Origin: Flaveria trinervia
Taxonomy: Eukaryota > Streptophyta > Magnoliopsida > Asterales > Asteraceae
Length of the DNA: 64,000 bases
Reading direction: 5' to 3'
NCBI GenBank assembly: GCA_025506515.1
Contig: CM046452.1
Location: 98,658,311 to 98,722,310 of the forward strand
Shown: one piece after another, positions 1-11,328 of the stretch
Layout of the letters: every line of letters begins with the position of its first letter
Numbering within the stretch: the first letter of the stretch is position 1
Position numbers and translations under genes: made by a program
The notes under the pieces: model-generated
Told to the model about the DNA's origin: nothing
Seen by the model: only the letters and a program-made list of their open reading frames with translations
Database searches by the model: none

Positions 1-262
1 ACATACACATACATACATACATACTACATACATACATACATACATACATACATACATACATACATACATACATACATACATACATACATACATACATACA
101 TACATACATACATACACACACATACATACATACATACATACATACATACATACATACATACATACATACATACATACATACATACATACATACATACATA
201 CATACATACATACATACATACATACATACATACATACATACATACATACATACATACACACA
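1..262. repeat. (ACAT)n tetranucleotide microsatellite
   Basis: Almost uninterrupted CATA/ACAT tetranucleotide array reaching the window edge, with small interruptions near 25 and 113-122 (a short CA run). It is followed by TA-rich DNA. The long antisense open frame here is only the periodic translation of the repeat. Confidence 0.97.
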
Positions 263-1840
263 CATATATATGGTATATATGGTATATTGTGTATATTATG
301 ATATAAATAATTATATATACTAGTAAGGGCGCGAGCTTTTATTGTAGGAGATCATGGTTGTAATCACCATAGCCATTTTTGGATTTCTTATCTTCCTTCT
401 CTTTTTAATTTCTTTCTTTCTTTTGTTTTACTTTCTTCTTTTTGTTTTACTTTCTGTCCATATATGCTTAACTATTTTTTTTATCTTAAGGACTTTTTTA
501 ACTTTAGACTTCCTTTTATATAAGTTTTTCTTTTTTTAATTTAATTTTTGGTTGTCTATTTTAGATTTTTTTAGTTTTCATCTTTTTATTAATTTTAGAC
601 TTATCTTAACAAATTATACTCAATTTAATAAATAGTGTAACAAGCTAGTGTCAAAAAAAGTGTTTTGTCTCTTAAACGAATCAGGTCTTCTCGAATATAT
701 TAACGGACAAATAGTTTTTATGTGGCGCCTGTAAGTAATGTTTTATTACTAAAAGCAAGTCAAGTTCTCGTAAACTAATTATGTTTAGCTTGTAACAAAT
801 TTAGATTGAACCAAGTTAGAAGTCAAACCAAAGTTCATTTAAATGGGTTCAATGTATGCATAAATAAAACGTATTTGTGTATTATCAGCACATAATACAT
901 TATAAAACATGTTATTTTATTTAGGTTTATGTGTAGTGAAGCTCGAGAGGCAAAATACACATTTATGAAACCTTAGAAGTCAACCCGAGGCATGCACGTT
1001 AGAGATGGAGAAGCAAAACATCGCACTTGATCAAAACAAATGTAGACTAACCCCAAACTACGACCATGGTCGTACTTTATGACCAACTGCACTTGAGTTG
1101 GGCTTGGAAGCCATATGACAGAAGAGGTTGGTTGTAGTAATATGCACCCCATTGTACATCAAGGATACTATTTTGTAATTTTATGACATACAACTTTTTA
1201 TGGATGTGAAATTCTAAAAACATACGACAAAATTTGAACTTCGATTGTAAAAAGTACATATAAAATTGTTTTTCTAATTGTGTCACGTGACATCAATGCT
1301 AAAAAACAATAATGTAATTTTTTTTGCTATGTCAATATTTTTTTTAATATTTGTTTCGTTAGCAAATACTTTTTGACATGTCAGTATTTTTCTAAGTTAG
1401 CAATCAATTTTAGTTTACAATTTCAACCTGCGTATTTTTTTATAGTTCAATACCATAAACTTTATTGACGTCAAATTTAAAACTTGAAATAAATTACGTG
1501 AGCATAAATTGAGGGGACATGGCTGGACAAACCCGATCGACCCGACCTATTCTATATACATACGGTCCATTCGTATCGGTTTTAAGTCTGAAGCTATATT
1601 CGGTCCTTAGTTAAGGCTAGTCCGGCCCTAGTTTAACCGAGAGGTAAGAATAATTTGAGCTGACATGAGAAACCAACCCTAAAACTCGTGACCGTAATTT
1701 TTGGTAATAAGTTGGAACGATTTCGGTCCTTGTTAATTTCACCCGTTGCACACCCCCTCAAAAATAACCTAAACTAACCAGCCGAGTGTCGGACCCTTTA
1801 CCCGAAATAAACAGAATCAAACGCGATATGTGAAACAAGC
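263..1840. other. Intergenic spacer and upstream region of the KH gene
   Basis: AT-rich spacer with T-rich tracts (about 360-620). No open frame resembles a known protein. The last few hundred bases, which are less AT-rich (about 1500-1850), presumably hold the promoter of the KH-domain gene, but I could not pick out a convincing TATA box. Confidence 0.5.
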
Positions 1841-1930
1841 CCTAATTCATTCCGTTTATCTGCATCGCTATTATTATTATCAAAGGAGAGCTCATTATCG
1901 TAATTTACAACTATCAGATCATCTCTTGTG

Positions 1931-3157
1931 GTGAGTTTTCACTCGACGATTCTTCGTATCGTATGTATCTATTAATTTTTCGATCTTAGTATATAGTGAA
2001 TTTGTTTAAAATTAATCTAGATTGTTCAAGTTTTGAATGTTCGTTGTTTGCTTGTATTTTTCTAAATTTTTATCGCATACCGCATTTAATTAGCAAGAAA
2101 TCTTGAAATTTGAGTTCAATCGAGCAGTGTGATGTACTTTACTACGTTGTCACGTTCAATCCTATAATATGATGAATGTGTACCGGCTAATGATGAATAA
2201 TTGGAGATAAAACGGTTGTTTCATCGCATTTTTAGGTCAAGAGTGCTTGCTGCCCTTCAGTTTGTTTATAGAACATCAAAATATATCGGTAAAGTACCAA
2301 TTTTTTTACTGGGAGAATTGTTAAGTGTCTGCTACGTGTAATACACTGATTTTATCATGTTATATGCTATAGAATTTGTGTAATGGAGCTAATTGACCTG
2401 TTAGGAAGAATGAAATTTAATATACTTACTTTGGGCTGCTATTGTGTTGATGGATTTTGGATCTATTTATTCAGGTGTATTAACTTACATTTGTTGGAAA
2501 TGGTATTAGAGAAGAAATTGATGTAAGTTAATGAGTGACCCTACATTCTCAAAAGCATTAAGAACACCAAATAACCATAAATATATACCATTAGAAGTTA
2601 TTTAATACCTCGCTGTAAAGAGTTTAAAGCATATGATGCATGAAACAAATGGGCAACTTGTGTTGCCTCCACTTCCAGTTGTAACTCGAGGTGTCAATTT
2701 ATGCCGTGCGCCGTAATTTATTTGATTAAATGTAGCAAGTCTATTATGATTCATCGCTAATGTTATCTATTTGATGGTGAGGAGTTAGGCATATGCATGG
2801 AGTATATGGAAACAAGTGACAAACAGGATTACATGCACTGTTACTGATTACTGAAGTTAAATAAAATAATAATATAATTTTCCTTCCCTTCTACTGAATC
2901 TCTTTTTATATCATGTTAGCTCCAGACTATTTGGAATAAGTTACAAACAGGGTAACCTACTTTCGTATTATTCTGTGATCTTTTTTCTTATGGTTTAATC
3001 CTGCAAGAGGGACATCCTGTGCTACCATTTTTTGATCCATACTTCTGTAGTAGATGCTAAACTATTTTGATTTTTTTTCAATATCACATATTCTTTTATA
3101 CCATATTGATGTGGTTACCTTCATGTTTCGTTTGGTTCATTTGTGGTTGATTTGTAG
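1931..3157 (+). other. Leader (5' UTR) intron of the KH gene
   Basis: A candidate donor (TTGTG|GTGAGT) lies at 1930/1931. A good acceptor (TTTGTAG) ends at 3157, 13 bases before the start codon at 3171. The leader exon would be about 1850-1930. A long first intron in the 5' UTR is common in plant RNA-binding-protein genes. Inferred from splice signals only. Confidence 0.5.
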
Positions 3158-3170
3158 ACTTAGTGACTAT

Positions 3171-6100
3171 ATGGAAAGGAACAGGCGACACCCCTCCTTC
3201 AAGAAACGCCGCAACCCTAATAATAGTAAGGGTGGTAACAAAAGAGGGAAATTTGGCGAACAGTCTTCAGAAAGCTCTAAGGCTTCAGAGACAGTCTACA
3301 AAATATTATGTCAATCTAGAAAAATCGGTAGTGTCATTGGGAAAGGTGGTGGGATAGTCAAAGCCTTGCGAGAAGAGACCCAAGCTAAAATCACAGTTTC
3401 TGACTCATTTCCTGGTTCAGAAGACAGAGTAATAACAATATCTAGTCCTTCAAAAATGCCAGCAAAAAGTAAAACAAGTGAAAATCAGGAAAATAATGAT
3501 ATGGAGCTGCATTGTGCAGCTCAAGATGCTTTACTAAAAGTTCATGACAGAATAATTGAGGAAGACATAGATGGTGAAAATGCAATAACTGCACGCCTGC
3601 TTGTTCCGAACAATACAGTTGGGTGTATTTTGGGGAAAAAAGGAGATGTTATTACGAGATTAAGGAGTGAAACTGGTGCCAGCATACGTGTTATGCCTGC
3701 AGATCAACGTCCTGCATGTGCTATGGCTACTGACGAGCTGGTTCAGGTACTGCGCTAATCTTCCATGCTCATAATTTAATTTTAACTTCCATATCTTTAG
3801 CACTGGGGGGAAAGAAAATCTTATAAGTTATTTGTCTTCAGATATCAGCCAAACCAACTGTTGCAAAAACGGCTCTGTATCAAGTGTCTACATTGTTGCA
3901 TCAGAATCCACGAAAGGATAAGCCTCCAGTAGTTAAGGGCCAAAACATGCCTCCTACAAACTTAACACGGGCCGAGCATGGGTCAAGTGTCCGTGGTGAA
4001 CCACCAATGTCATGGATGGGGCCCACCAGATTTGGGCCCAATGGTGTTAATGGTGATAATGCTCCTACACAGATCTCTTCTGAGTTTTCCATGAAGATCC
4101 TTTGCTCATCAGCTAAAATTGGAGGGGTGATTGGTAAAGGGGGCTCAAATGTGAGGCAGTTGCAGCAAGAAACTGGAACTAGCATACATGTGGATGATGC
4201 TTCTGTAGAGTCTGATGAGCGTGTGATTCGGGTGTCTTCATATGAGGTCAGTAGCCTTCAATCTATAACTTATCTGTGCAAATTAGAGGTGGCAGAATTT
4301 GTGGATTGGGGCATGGACAAAAACAGGTAACTTTTGGGTGCGGGATGAACAGTTTGGTCAGTTTGGACTGACCCAGAAGTGTTATACATGTTATATCTTT
4401 CATATAATGATTTAGGAGGTTTTATGCATTAATGATAGTAAGATGCACATTGGGTTACACTTGGCCCGTTCCATTTTAAGCTAATGTTTTATGTTCACCT
4501 GTTTGACGCGATATGGAAACATAGCCCCATTTGACCATATTATAAGTTAATGGGCTTAAATTGTCATTCATACTGGTCAATTAAACTTTGTGCTGAAATC
4601 ATGTCAGGCTTTAAGCAACCCAAGGTCACAAACAGTTGATGCAGTTCTTAATATTCAAGATAAAACTAGTGAACACAATGAGAAAGGGGTTATTACTACA
4701 AGACTTCTTATTCCATCTAGTAAAGTTGGTTGCATAATTGGACAAGGAGGTCAGGTAATCAATGAGATGCGGAGAAGAACAAAAGCAGATATCCGTGTTT
4801 TCTCCAAGGAAGAAAAATCGAAGTGTGCTGGTGAAGATGAAGAGCTTGTGCAGGTGATTTATTCTAACTTTTCTCAAACTAAGGCCTACAATTCACCATC
4901 TTGACCTTTTTAGGTGTCCGGGAGTTACAATGCCGCTAAAGATGCTCTGGCTGAGATTGCATTACGATTTAGAGCAAGATGTCTCAGAGATGCGAAACCT
5001 GGAACAGAGCCTTCTCCTGTGGGTCCAGTTCCAGGATTCATGCCACAGAGAAACTTTAGTGAAGGGCCATCTTCTTCTGGTGCCATACGGAGCGGTCGAT
5101 CATTAGGCTTTGAACCCTTTCAGGTTAGTTTATATGCTTCTTCAGTTGAATGAACTGTTTAAAGGTTAGCTTATGTGGCTAAATTTTGCTTATATATACA
5201 CACACAAAGGGTGGTGGAAGAGAGTATGGATCTCTTAGTTATCTAGCTCCTTCAAGGGAATACGAGCCTCATGGTTATCCAGTTCCTCCACATGTCTCTG
5301 GGTAACATACTACTCATTTAATATTGATTAGTTATCTTGTGTTCTTACTTCTTATTTACCTTTTGGTCATGTGTTTTACATCAATATATTTTATGTTTTA
5401 TACAAGATACCCAGGTGCTGTGGACATGAAGATACCAAACAGTGGGCGCATTTCTGGTATAGGACCTGGAGTTCACAACACTAATGAGGTCAGTTAGTTC
5501 TTTAACTTTCCAATTTTCTAACTCGAGCTATTGAGTGTCATTTTAATTTTTTACATTCACTTCTCCTTGTAGTTGTGTATTTTGTTACTATTATCTGAGT
5601 AAGATCGAGAGGATTGGTTAAGCTATAATATAGTAATGATGCCACAGGTTTAAAAGTTTTAAGGTTGAAGTTGAAGCTCATATCATTCTTCTGACATGTA
5701 TTTTCTGTTGTTATTATGCAAGTTTTTGCATAGTTGGCTGTTAGAATCAGGATTGATGCATAGTACAGTGATCAAAAACTTTTTTCACTTGATATAAGGT
5801 AAAAATTATCAGTAATTGTGATATGCAATGTAGGTTCCAGGAACATGGCTAAAACCCCAAGATCCATATGCTGTTGGTATGGAACTCATTTCTGGGATAC
5901 TTGGCTCTAATGCCATCCATGGTGTCGATGTCTACCAAGGATACAGTGGTGCTGGTGGACAAACCCTTCCTCTAAATGCCACCTACAATAACTACGGTAC
6001 TCAACAAGGTCCCTTTTCAGATATGAACTCTTCACACACATCATATCACACTACCACCACCGCCGCCGTCACCACCACTGCCACAGCCACCACTGCCCCC

Positions 6101-6208
6101 CCCACCATCACCACTGCCCTCACCACTTCCACCACTAACCCTCATCACCTGCCCTACCCTCCTCAACAAGGTCCTTACGCTGAAAGTTCTTATCAGTACG
6201 GGCAGTAA
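3171..6208 (+). CDS. Multi-KH-domain RNA-binding protein (HEN4/At4g18375-like)
   Basis: Predicted poly(C)-binding-type nuclear RNA-binding protein. Exons 3171-3746, 3842-4246, 4608-4853, 4914-5123, 5210-5301, 5407-5488 and 5834-6208 join in frame, with GT-AG at every junction, into 661 residues with no frame break. Four KH domains carry the GxxG loop: GKGG at residues 57-60, GKKG at 155-158, GKGG at 290-293 and GQGG at 372-375. The start at 3171 (MERNRRHP) follows the leader-intron acceptor; an earlier in-frame ATG at 3054 lies inside that intron. The N-terminus is basic (KKRRNPNN). The C-terminal 125 residues are low complexity, with a Thr/Ala/Pro run between 6052 and 6153. Members of this plant family often have five KH domains; I see no fifth here. 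Family is firm; the orthologue is not decided. Confidence 0.88.
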
Positions 6209-8439
6209 GTTTGGACCATTCTTGTACCATGATCTACAAAACTTTTTGCAAGACACCCAATGTCAGGACTGTTGGCTGACCTTTTAGAAATTTGACCAGA
6301 GATAAATGTTTAAGGTTTGGCACAAACATGACCCTTGTCTTGGCTAGAAATCAAGAGACGTGTCTTGTTGTCATTGGTCAAGTATGAGACCTATGGTTAG
6401 GCGCCTTGACATGTTATTTTCAGCCTTATTGATATTGTATCCAAAAATTTTTTAGATCTGCGATAATCCGTTTATGCACGTTCATAATTTTCAAAAACAA
6501 ACCTAGGTTAAATTAGTGGTGTATATGAAAAAGCGTGTGGCTTGTGTGTGCCTGAAGATTCAACATATATGGTCTTGGCTCTTGAGACTTGGCTCTTGAG
6601 ACTTGGCTCATGGTATGTTTAATAAGTGAGCTCTAGTCATGTGCTTACATAGGCTTGGCTCGTTATAGTTAGAGCTCACTTGATAGGAATGCCATGTTTT
6701 TTTATTTTATGTAACTGGTCTGTTTTAAGTTCTATATAATATAAGCTATAAACTTTGCCAAATCTCATGTCAATATATGTTATACCTGAAAAGCTTTCTC
6801 TTCAAGTGTGTGGCCAGAAGGTTCTACAAGTATGACCTTGAGACGTGGCTCAGTTTACGTACTTAAGTTACATAATAACTAAAAGCAGATATTTAAAAAA
6901 AAATATTACAATTAGAGCTTACTTTGTATGAATACCATGTTTTGTTACGGCCAGATGTGTAGGATGAATCCTTTTGTAAATCTACTCATCACGCAATTCC
7001 ATCTAGACATTAAGCGATATTTTGCTTTTTAACACGGCTAGTCACTTAATTAGCAGTCGAAGGAGTTGTATTACATATGAACATGTACATCATTATAGTT
7101 TGACCAGACATTTTATAAGTTTATTACAATATCTTAATTAAACAAGGTATTACATTGAAATGATATATTTTTATTTTTTCAAATAATTATATTTTCTTGC
7201 TTTTCTAACAATTAATTGGCTTGACTCGTGTTCTGAGAACATAGTTTGTTAAAAATCTGTACCGACTAGAGATTCTTGTTACCATCAAAGAATGAAGTAT
7301 TTGTGCTTATTTTGTTTAATAATATCATTATGTGAATAAAAAAATCGCTATGTAAGTACGTCAATTTGTAATGTAGATCCCTATGATGATTTTGTATGCG
7401 AATTTGTTCGATACTTAAAGGACTTTGCAATGGTTATGAACTATGTAGTGGATTCGTTGGTGGTATGTTTTAGTAAATTAAAGGACCTCTAGATTGGATT
7501 TGGTGGAGTTGTAATTTATAAATGATCAATAATATAGGTAATAAAAATGGTTTATAATTATTAAAGGATTTAGGGTTTAGGTTGAGTTCGCTTCATTTAT
7601 TTCGATAGACCTTGAGTTTAGGTTGTTAAAACAAACAAAAATATCTAACAAAATCTCAACTCAATAGTATAGGCTGGACTCTGGAAGTCTGGATTAATAG
7701 TAGAATCTGGATCATGAGATGGGGAGACTAGAGAGTGCAAGATAAAGGGGGCTGGATTGGGCCCAAAGAGTTGATCCTTATTTGTCATATGGGCGGAAAC
7801 CGGAAAAGTCATCATCAAACCGGTCCGAAAGAGCGTTTCTTATGACAAGTAATTTTATACAAGTTTGTTTGCAACGTGATGGATTTTAAGTGATAGTAGA
7901 AAGTTAATATTTTATGTCGTGCTAAATCGTACATATACATACACAACAACGTATTGTGTTTTCATAAAATCATTAAGAGGCTTTTGGTAGTTTTTTTAAT
8001 GATCAATAAAAGGTTAACTCTTAATAATTAAAAGGTAGCAACTTATTGGTTATCTTTTATAAGATTATCTTTAATTGATTTAAATTTAATATTATCTTTT
8101 AACCATTAAAAGATTATTAATCTTTAAAAACTAACTTGTTAATAACAAACATCACATACCAACCTCTAACAACCTCTAATAATCATTAAAATACTATCAA
8201 TCGGTTTTAAACAACTCAGCACAAATATTTACTTGCATGCCTTCATCACATAATAATCCCAAAGCCAAGCACATAGATCGTGAACTCTTTTTACAGAAAA
8301 ATATATAAAAAAACGAGTAGTTAAAAATGTAATAAAATAACAACAATAATATAAACAAATTTTACTTCCACATAGGGATTAGGGAGTAACACGAATTTAG
8401 TTTTCTTCAAGTATCACTTCCTTGTTTCCACAACACAAT
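6209..8439. other. Spacer between convergent KH and KCS genes
   Basis: Holds the 3' UTR of the KH gene and the downstream flank of the minus-strand KCS gene. Contains a diverged tandem duplication (6530-6960) and an AT-rich stretch (about 7976-8206) whose two halves are weakly inverted. No gene seen. Confidence 0.6.
6530..6960. repeat. Diverged tandem duplication with a short internal repeat
   Basis: Segments around 6530-6710 and 6785-6960 match in order: GTGTGTGGC-like start, CTTGAGAC..GGCTC, then TTAGAGCTcACTT..GAATaCCATGTTTT. The first copy also has a 14-base unit (CTTGGCTCTTGAGA) repeated two and a half times near 6573-6612. Diverged copies of unknown origin. Confidence 0.5.
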
Positions 8440-9890
8440 TCACAACTTAACGACCTCCGGAATCTGCACCGGATACCGATGAATACAGTCCCCCCACGGT
8501 CCCCCACCCACCGGCGTTTCAACGCTCCGATTACACCTCCACACGGCGCTGTTGCACTTGAACCCACTCCCAAGCGCTATCTGCCAACCCTATCCCCTTT
8601 CTTCATCCTCCCTTTCGATTCAATGTAGCTTAGCTCATACCACAACGACGACGATGACGTATTCCCCAACCGGTGCAACGTCATCCTCGACGCTTCTATC
8701 TGCTCCGCCGATAGCCGGAGGTTCCTCTGCACCTCGTTTATCACCGCCCTGCCGCCGGCGTGTATGCAGAAGTGATCGATCGCCTGTGTGAAGTCTGGAA
8801 CGTAGGGTTTCCATTTCAGGTTGAGAAACCTCCGGCAGAGTTGATTGAAACTGTAGTGGAGGAGCTCCGATGACGGTAAGAACGATGGAGCTATCGTCGT
8901 GATGTTTGATTTCAAAGCCTCTGCGCCGATTTGTGATAGGTCTTTTGATAGTTTGATTCCTGAGTTTCCTTCGCTGTCTTCCTGTTGGTGGATGCATCTG
9001 TAGGATCTGTCGTCGGAAGCTTTGTTTGTGCGGACGACGTTGAGGAGTGTGTACTTCGATCGCCGCCGTGCACGGCGGTTGTTTGATAGCAGCACCGCCG
9101 CGGCGCCCAATCGGAACAAGCAATTCGGAAGGAGCATTTCTCGTTCGTTTCCTTCGTAGTAATTTGGAGTAATGATTTCAGTACTGATCACAATCGCATT
9201 CGAATTCGGATGATTGTGAAGCAAAGTTTTAGCTAGATCTACAGAGATCAATCCGGCGCTACATCCCATACCTGTCAGATTATAGCTTCTAACATCACTT
9301 CTCAGGTTATACCTGTTCATCACCATCGCCACCAGCGACGGTGCCGGAGAAAACACGCTGCAATTCACGATTAAGATGTCGATATCTCTAGGTTTCAGAT
9401 CTGTTTTCTCGATCAGAGAATCAATCGCTGAGAATATCACGAGTTCAGCCTCGACTTTCGCATCCTCCATTGTAAGCTTAGGCGGAATGTAGTGAAAACC
9501 TGGAGCTAAACACGTCTCTTCGCTTAATCCAGAACGTTCTAGAATACGCACCTGAAACTCGAGGCTTTTCCGCTTGTTTTTGCGGATGATCTCGGAGTTC
9601 TCCATGAAGAAGGAGAACGGTGATCGCAACGCCTTCGGCGGAGTGTAGCAGGAGTAATCGACGAGGTAGACGGAGGTAGGTTTTGAGATGAAGGAGACAA
9701 TGGAGATGATGATGATGGTGATGGTGATGGTGATGATGATTGAGATGGAGGAGAATGATGGTTGAATGAGATGAAGGGTGGCGGTGGTGGTGGTGAGAAT
9801 GAGGAGGTATGAAAGGATGTTGTCGATGAGGTGGCGGAGGAGATGGTTGAGGTTGACGGTGGTGGAGAACGCCGGTGAGTTTTCCGGCAT
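8440..9890 (-). CDS. 3-ketoacyl-CoA synthase (very-long-chain fatty acid elongation), with one-base frameshift near the 3' end
   Basis: Condensing enzyme of the ER fatty-acid elongase, joining malonyl-CoA to acyl-CoA for wax, cutin or sphingolipid chains. Intronless, as usual for this family. Two hydrophobic N-terminal segments (about residues 26-42 and 48-69) anchor it. The catalytic set is present: Cys210 in GMGCSAG, His377 in HAGG and Asn410 in RLGNTSSS. The uninterrupted frame from 9890 ends after 437 residues at 8577, because the conserved GDRVWQ motif reads GDRVGR-stop. The +strand run at 8586-8587 is AA where AAA is needed. In the next frame the family C-terminus (GSGFKCNSAVW, then IHRYPV) continues to a stop at 8440-8442, giving about 483 residues, normal for KCS. 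Length and N-terminus suggest the KCS12/KCS19 group, which is uncertain. The break is either an assembly error or a recent truncation. Confidence 0.85.
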
Positions 9891-9971
9891 CGTTGGTGAT
9901 AGGAGAGTTGGAAGATGTTTGTATGTGCATTAGAATGTAAAGGCGGGGTTTATGACTTTACATTGGTTTCA

Positions 9972-9979
9972 TTTATAAA
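9972..9979 (-). promoter_or_regulatory. Candidate TATA box of the KCS gene
   Basis: Minus-strand ATTTATAAAT lies about 82-90 bases upstream of the ATG at 9890, a plausible core-promoter position. Only about 15 bases separate it from the target duplication of the Mutator-like element (9994-10002), so most upstream control DNA has been displaced by 1.3 kb. Confidence 0.4.
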
Positions 9980-10002
9980 TTGGATTTTAATAATTTAAAA
10001 TA

Positions 10003-11319
10003 GAGTTAATTACATAATTGGTCCCTATCATTTATTAAAAATAACAAGTTCGGTACTAAGGGTTTTTTCTAACAGATTGAGGTATTGTGCTTTAAATTCT
10101 GTAACAAATTAAGATATTAAAACTAACAGTTATTAGTTCTTTTGTTAAATCCAAGGACATATTTATCTTTTTATTTTACAACTATTAATGTAGTTAAAAG
10201 GATTGTTTATGTCATTTATTACAAATAAGGATTGTTTGTGTAATTTAACACACACACACGTGTGTGTGTGTATTAATTACACATTTGTTCCAGGATAATT
10301 TCACTACCACCATTGTCTACCATCACCCCATCACATTCTCCTCACTACCACTATTGTCTTCAGCTCTATAAATAAAACAATAACAACATCATCGCTAGCT
10401 TCACCACCACTGACCACCAACCACCAACCATGCACCCAACCACCACCATCGGCTACCATCACCACTAAGCAACAACCACTAGTCGGAAGTGACCACCACC
10501 AACCCCCACATCATCATCACCATCGCAACCTCACCATCAATATCACCACATTATCACCACCATCGGACATCATCACAATCAGAATATCACCACAATAAAA
10601 AGCATCACCACTATCACACCATCATCATCATCTCCACCTCCACCATTGGTCCATTATCATCATCTCAACAAATCCCCATTCCTTTTACCCTGTTAACCTT
10701 AAAATTTAAATAAAACACCCAAATCGTTGGTTGTTTATTGAAATCAAGGGTGGTGCAACTGTGGGTGTTCATGAGGCTCAATTAGGGTTCAAATCCAATC
10801 CATGCATTACTCGATTTCTTGGGACCATTGCTCCATTAGGCTTCATATCTCAATTACGGTGTTCGGTGATGGTTGGGTGTTCAAAGGGTTAGCGCTTGAA
10901 GGTGAACGAGGTGATATTGAATAAGGTTGTGGCAGGCGGCGACAATGGTGAGTGGTATTGACGATGGTGAGTGGCGGCAAAGAGAATCTGATTATGGTGT
11001 CTCTAATGTGTGAGAGTGAAGCGAAAATGACGATGGAGGTGGTTGGGGGTTGGATTCTTTTATTTTTTACGATCAATAGTTAGTTACATAAATAGTCCTT
11101 AGAACAACAAAAGGATAAATAAAATGACAAAAGTGGACCTTGAATGGGTATTTTTAGTAATTTCAGTTAAATTTAACAGAAAAACTAACGTCTATTAGTA
11201 TTAATATCTTAAATTGTTACAAAATTTAAAACACAATACCATAACCTGTTACAAAAAACCTTTAATACTCAAACCTATTATTTTAGATAAACCATAAGAA
11301 CTATTTATGTAATTAACTC
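10003..11319. mobile_element. Non-autonomous Mutator-like element (MULE) with 9-bp target-site duplication
   Basis: Long terminal inverted repeats of about 190 bp, both starting GAGTTAATTACATAA, match at roughly three-quarters identity (10003-10195 against the reverse complement of 11130-11319). The element is flanked on both sides by the same 9 bases, TTTAAAATA (9994-10002 and 11320-11328), which is the Mutator superfamily signature. The 1317-bp element encodes no transposase. Its interior is a CCA/CAT-rich low-complexity stretch (about 10300-10640), an AC/GT palindrome and about 350 bp of unique sequence that could be captured host DNA. Boundaries are well supported by the duplication. Confidence 0.88.
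10248..10271. repeat. Perfect AC/GT palindrome centred on CACGTG
   Basis: Twelve bases of alternating AC are followed by twelve of GT, a 24-bp perfect palindrome with a G-box core (CACGTG, 10257-10262) inside the MULE. Alternating purine-pyrimidine DNA of this kind can form a cruciform or Z-DNA. Confidence 0.85.
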
Positions 11320-11328
11320 TTTAAAATA

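Noticed and set aside
24..263. Open frame of MCVCMYVCMYV repeats
   Set aside because: Pure translation of the ACAT microsatellite.
7976..8206. AT-rich stretch with weakly inverted halves
   Set aside because: About 70 percent arm similarity in AT-rich DNA is not enough to call a MITE, and no target duplication was found.
9478..9930. 150-residue His/Pro-rich frame on the minus strand
   Set aside because: Shadow of the KCS N-terminus in another frame. The KCS frame shows the conserved domain, while this one shows low-complexity His runs.
10489..10713. Short His/Ile/Thr-rich frame
   Set aside because: Lies in the CAC/CAT-rich interior of the MULE; no domain and no start context.
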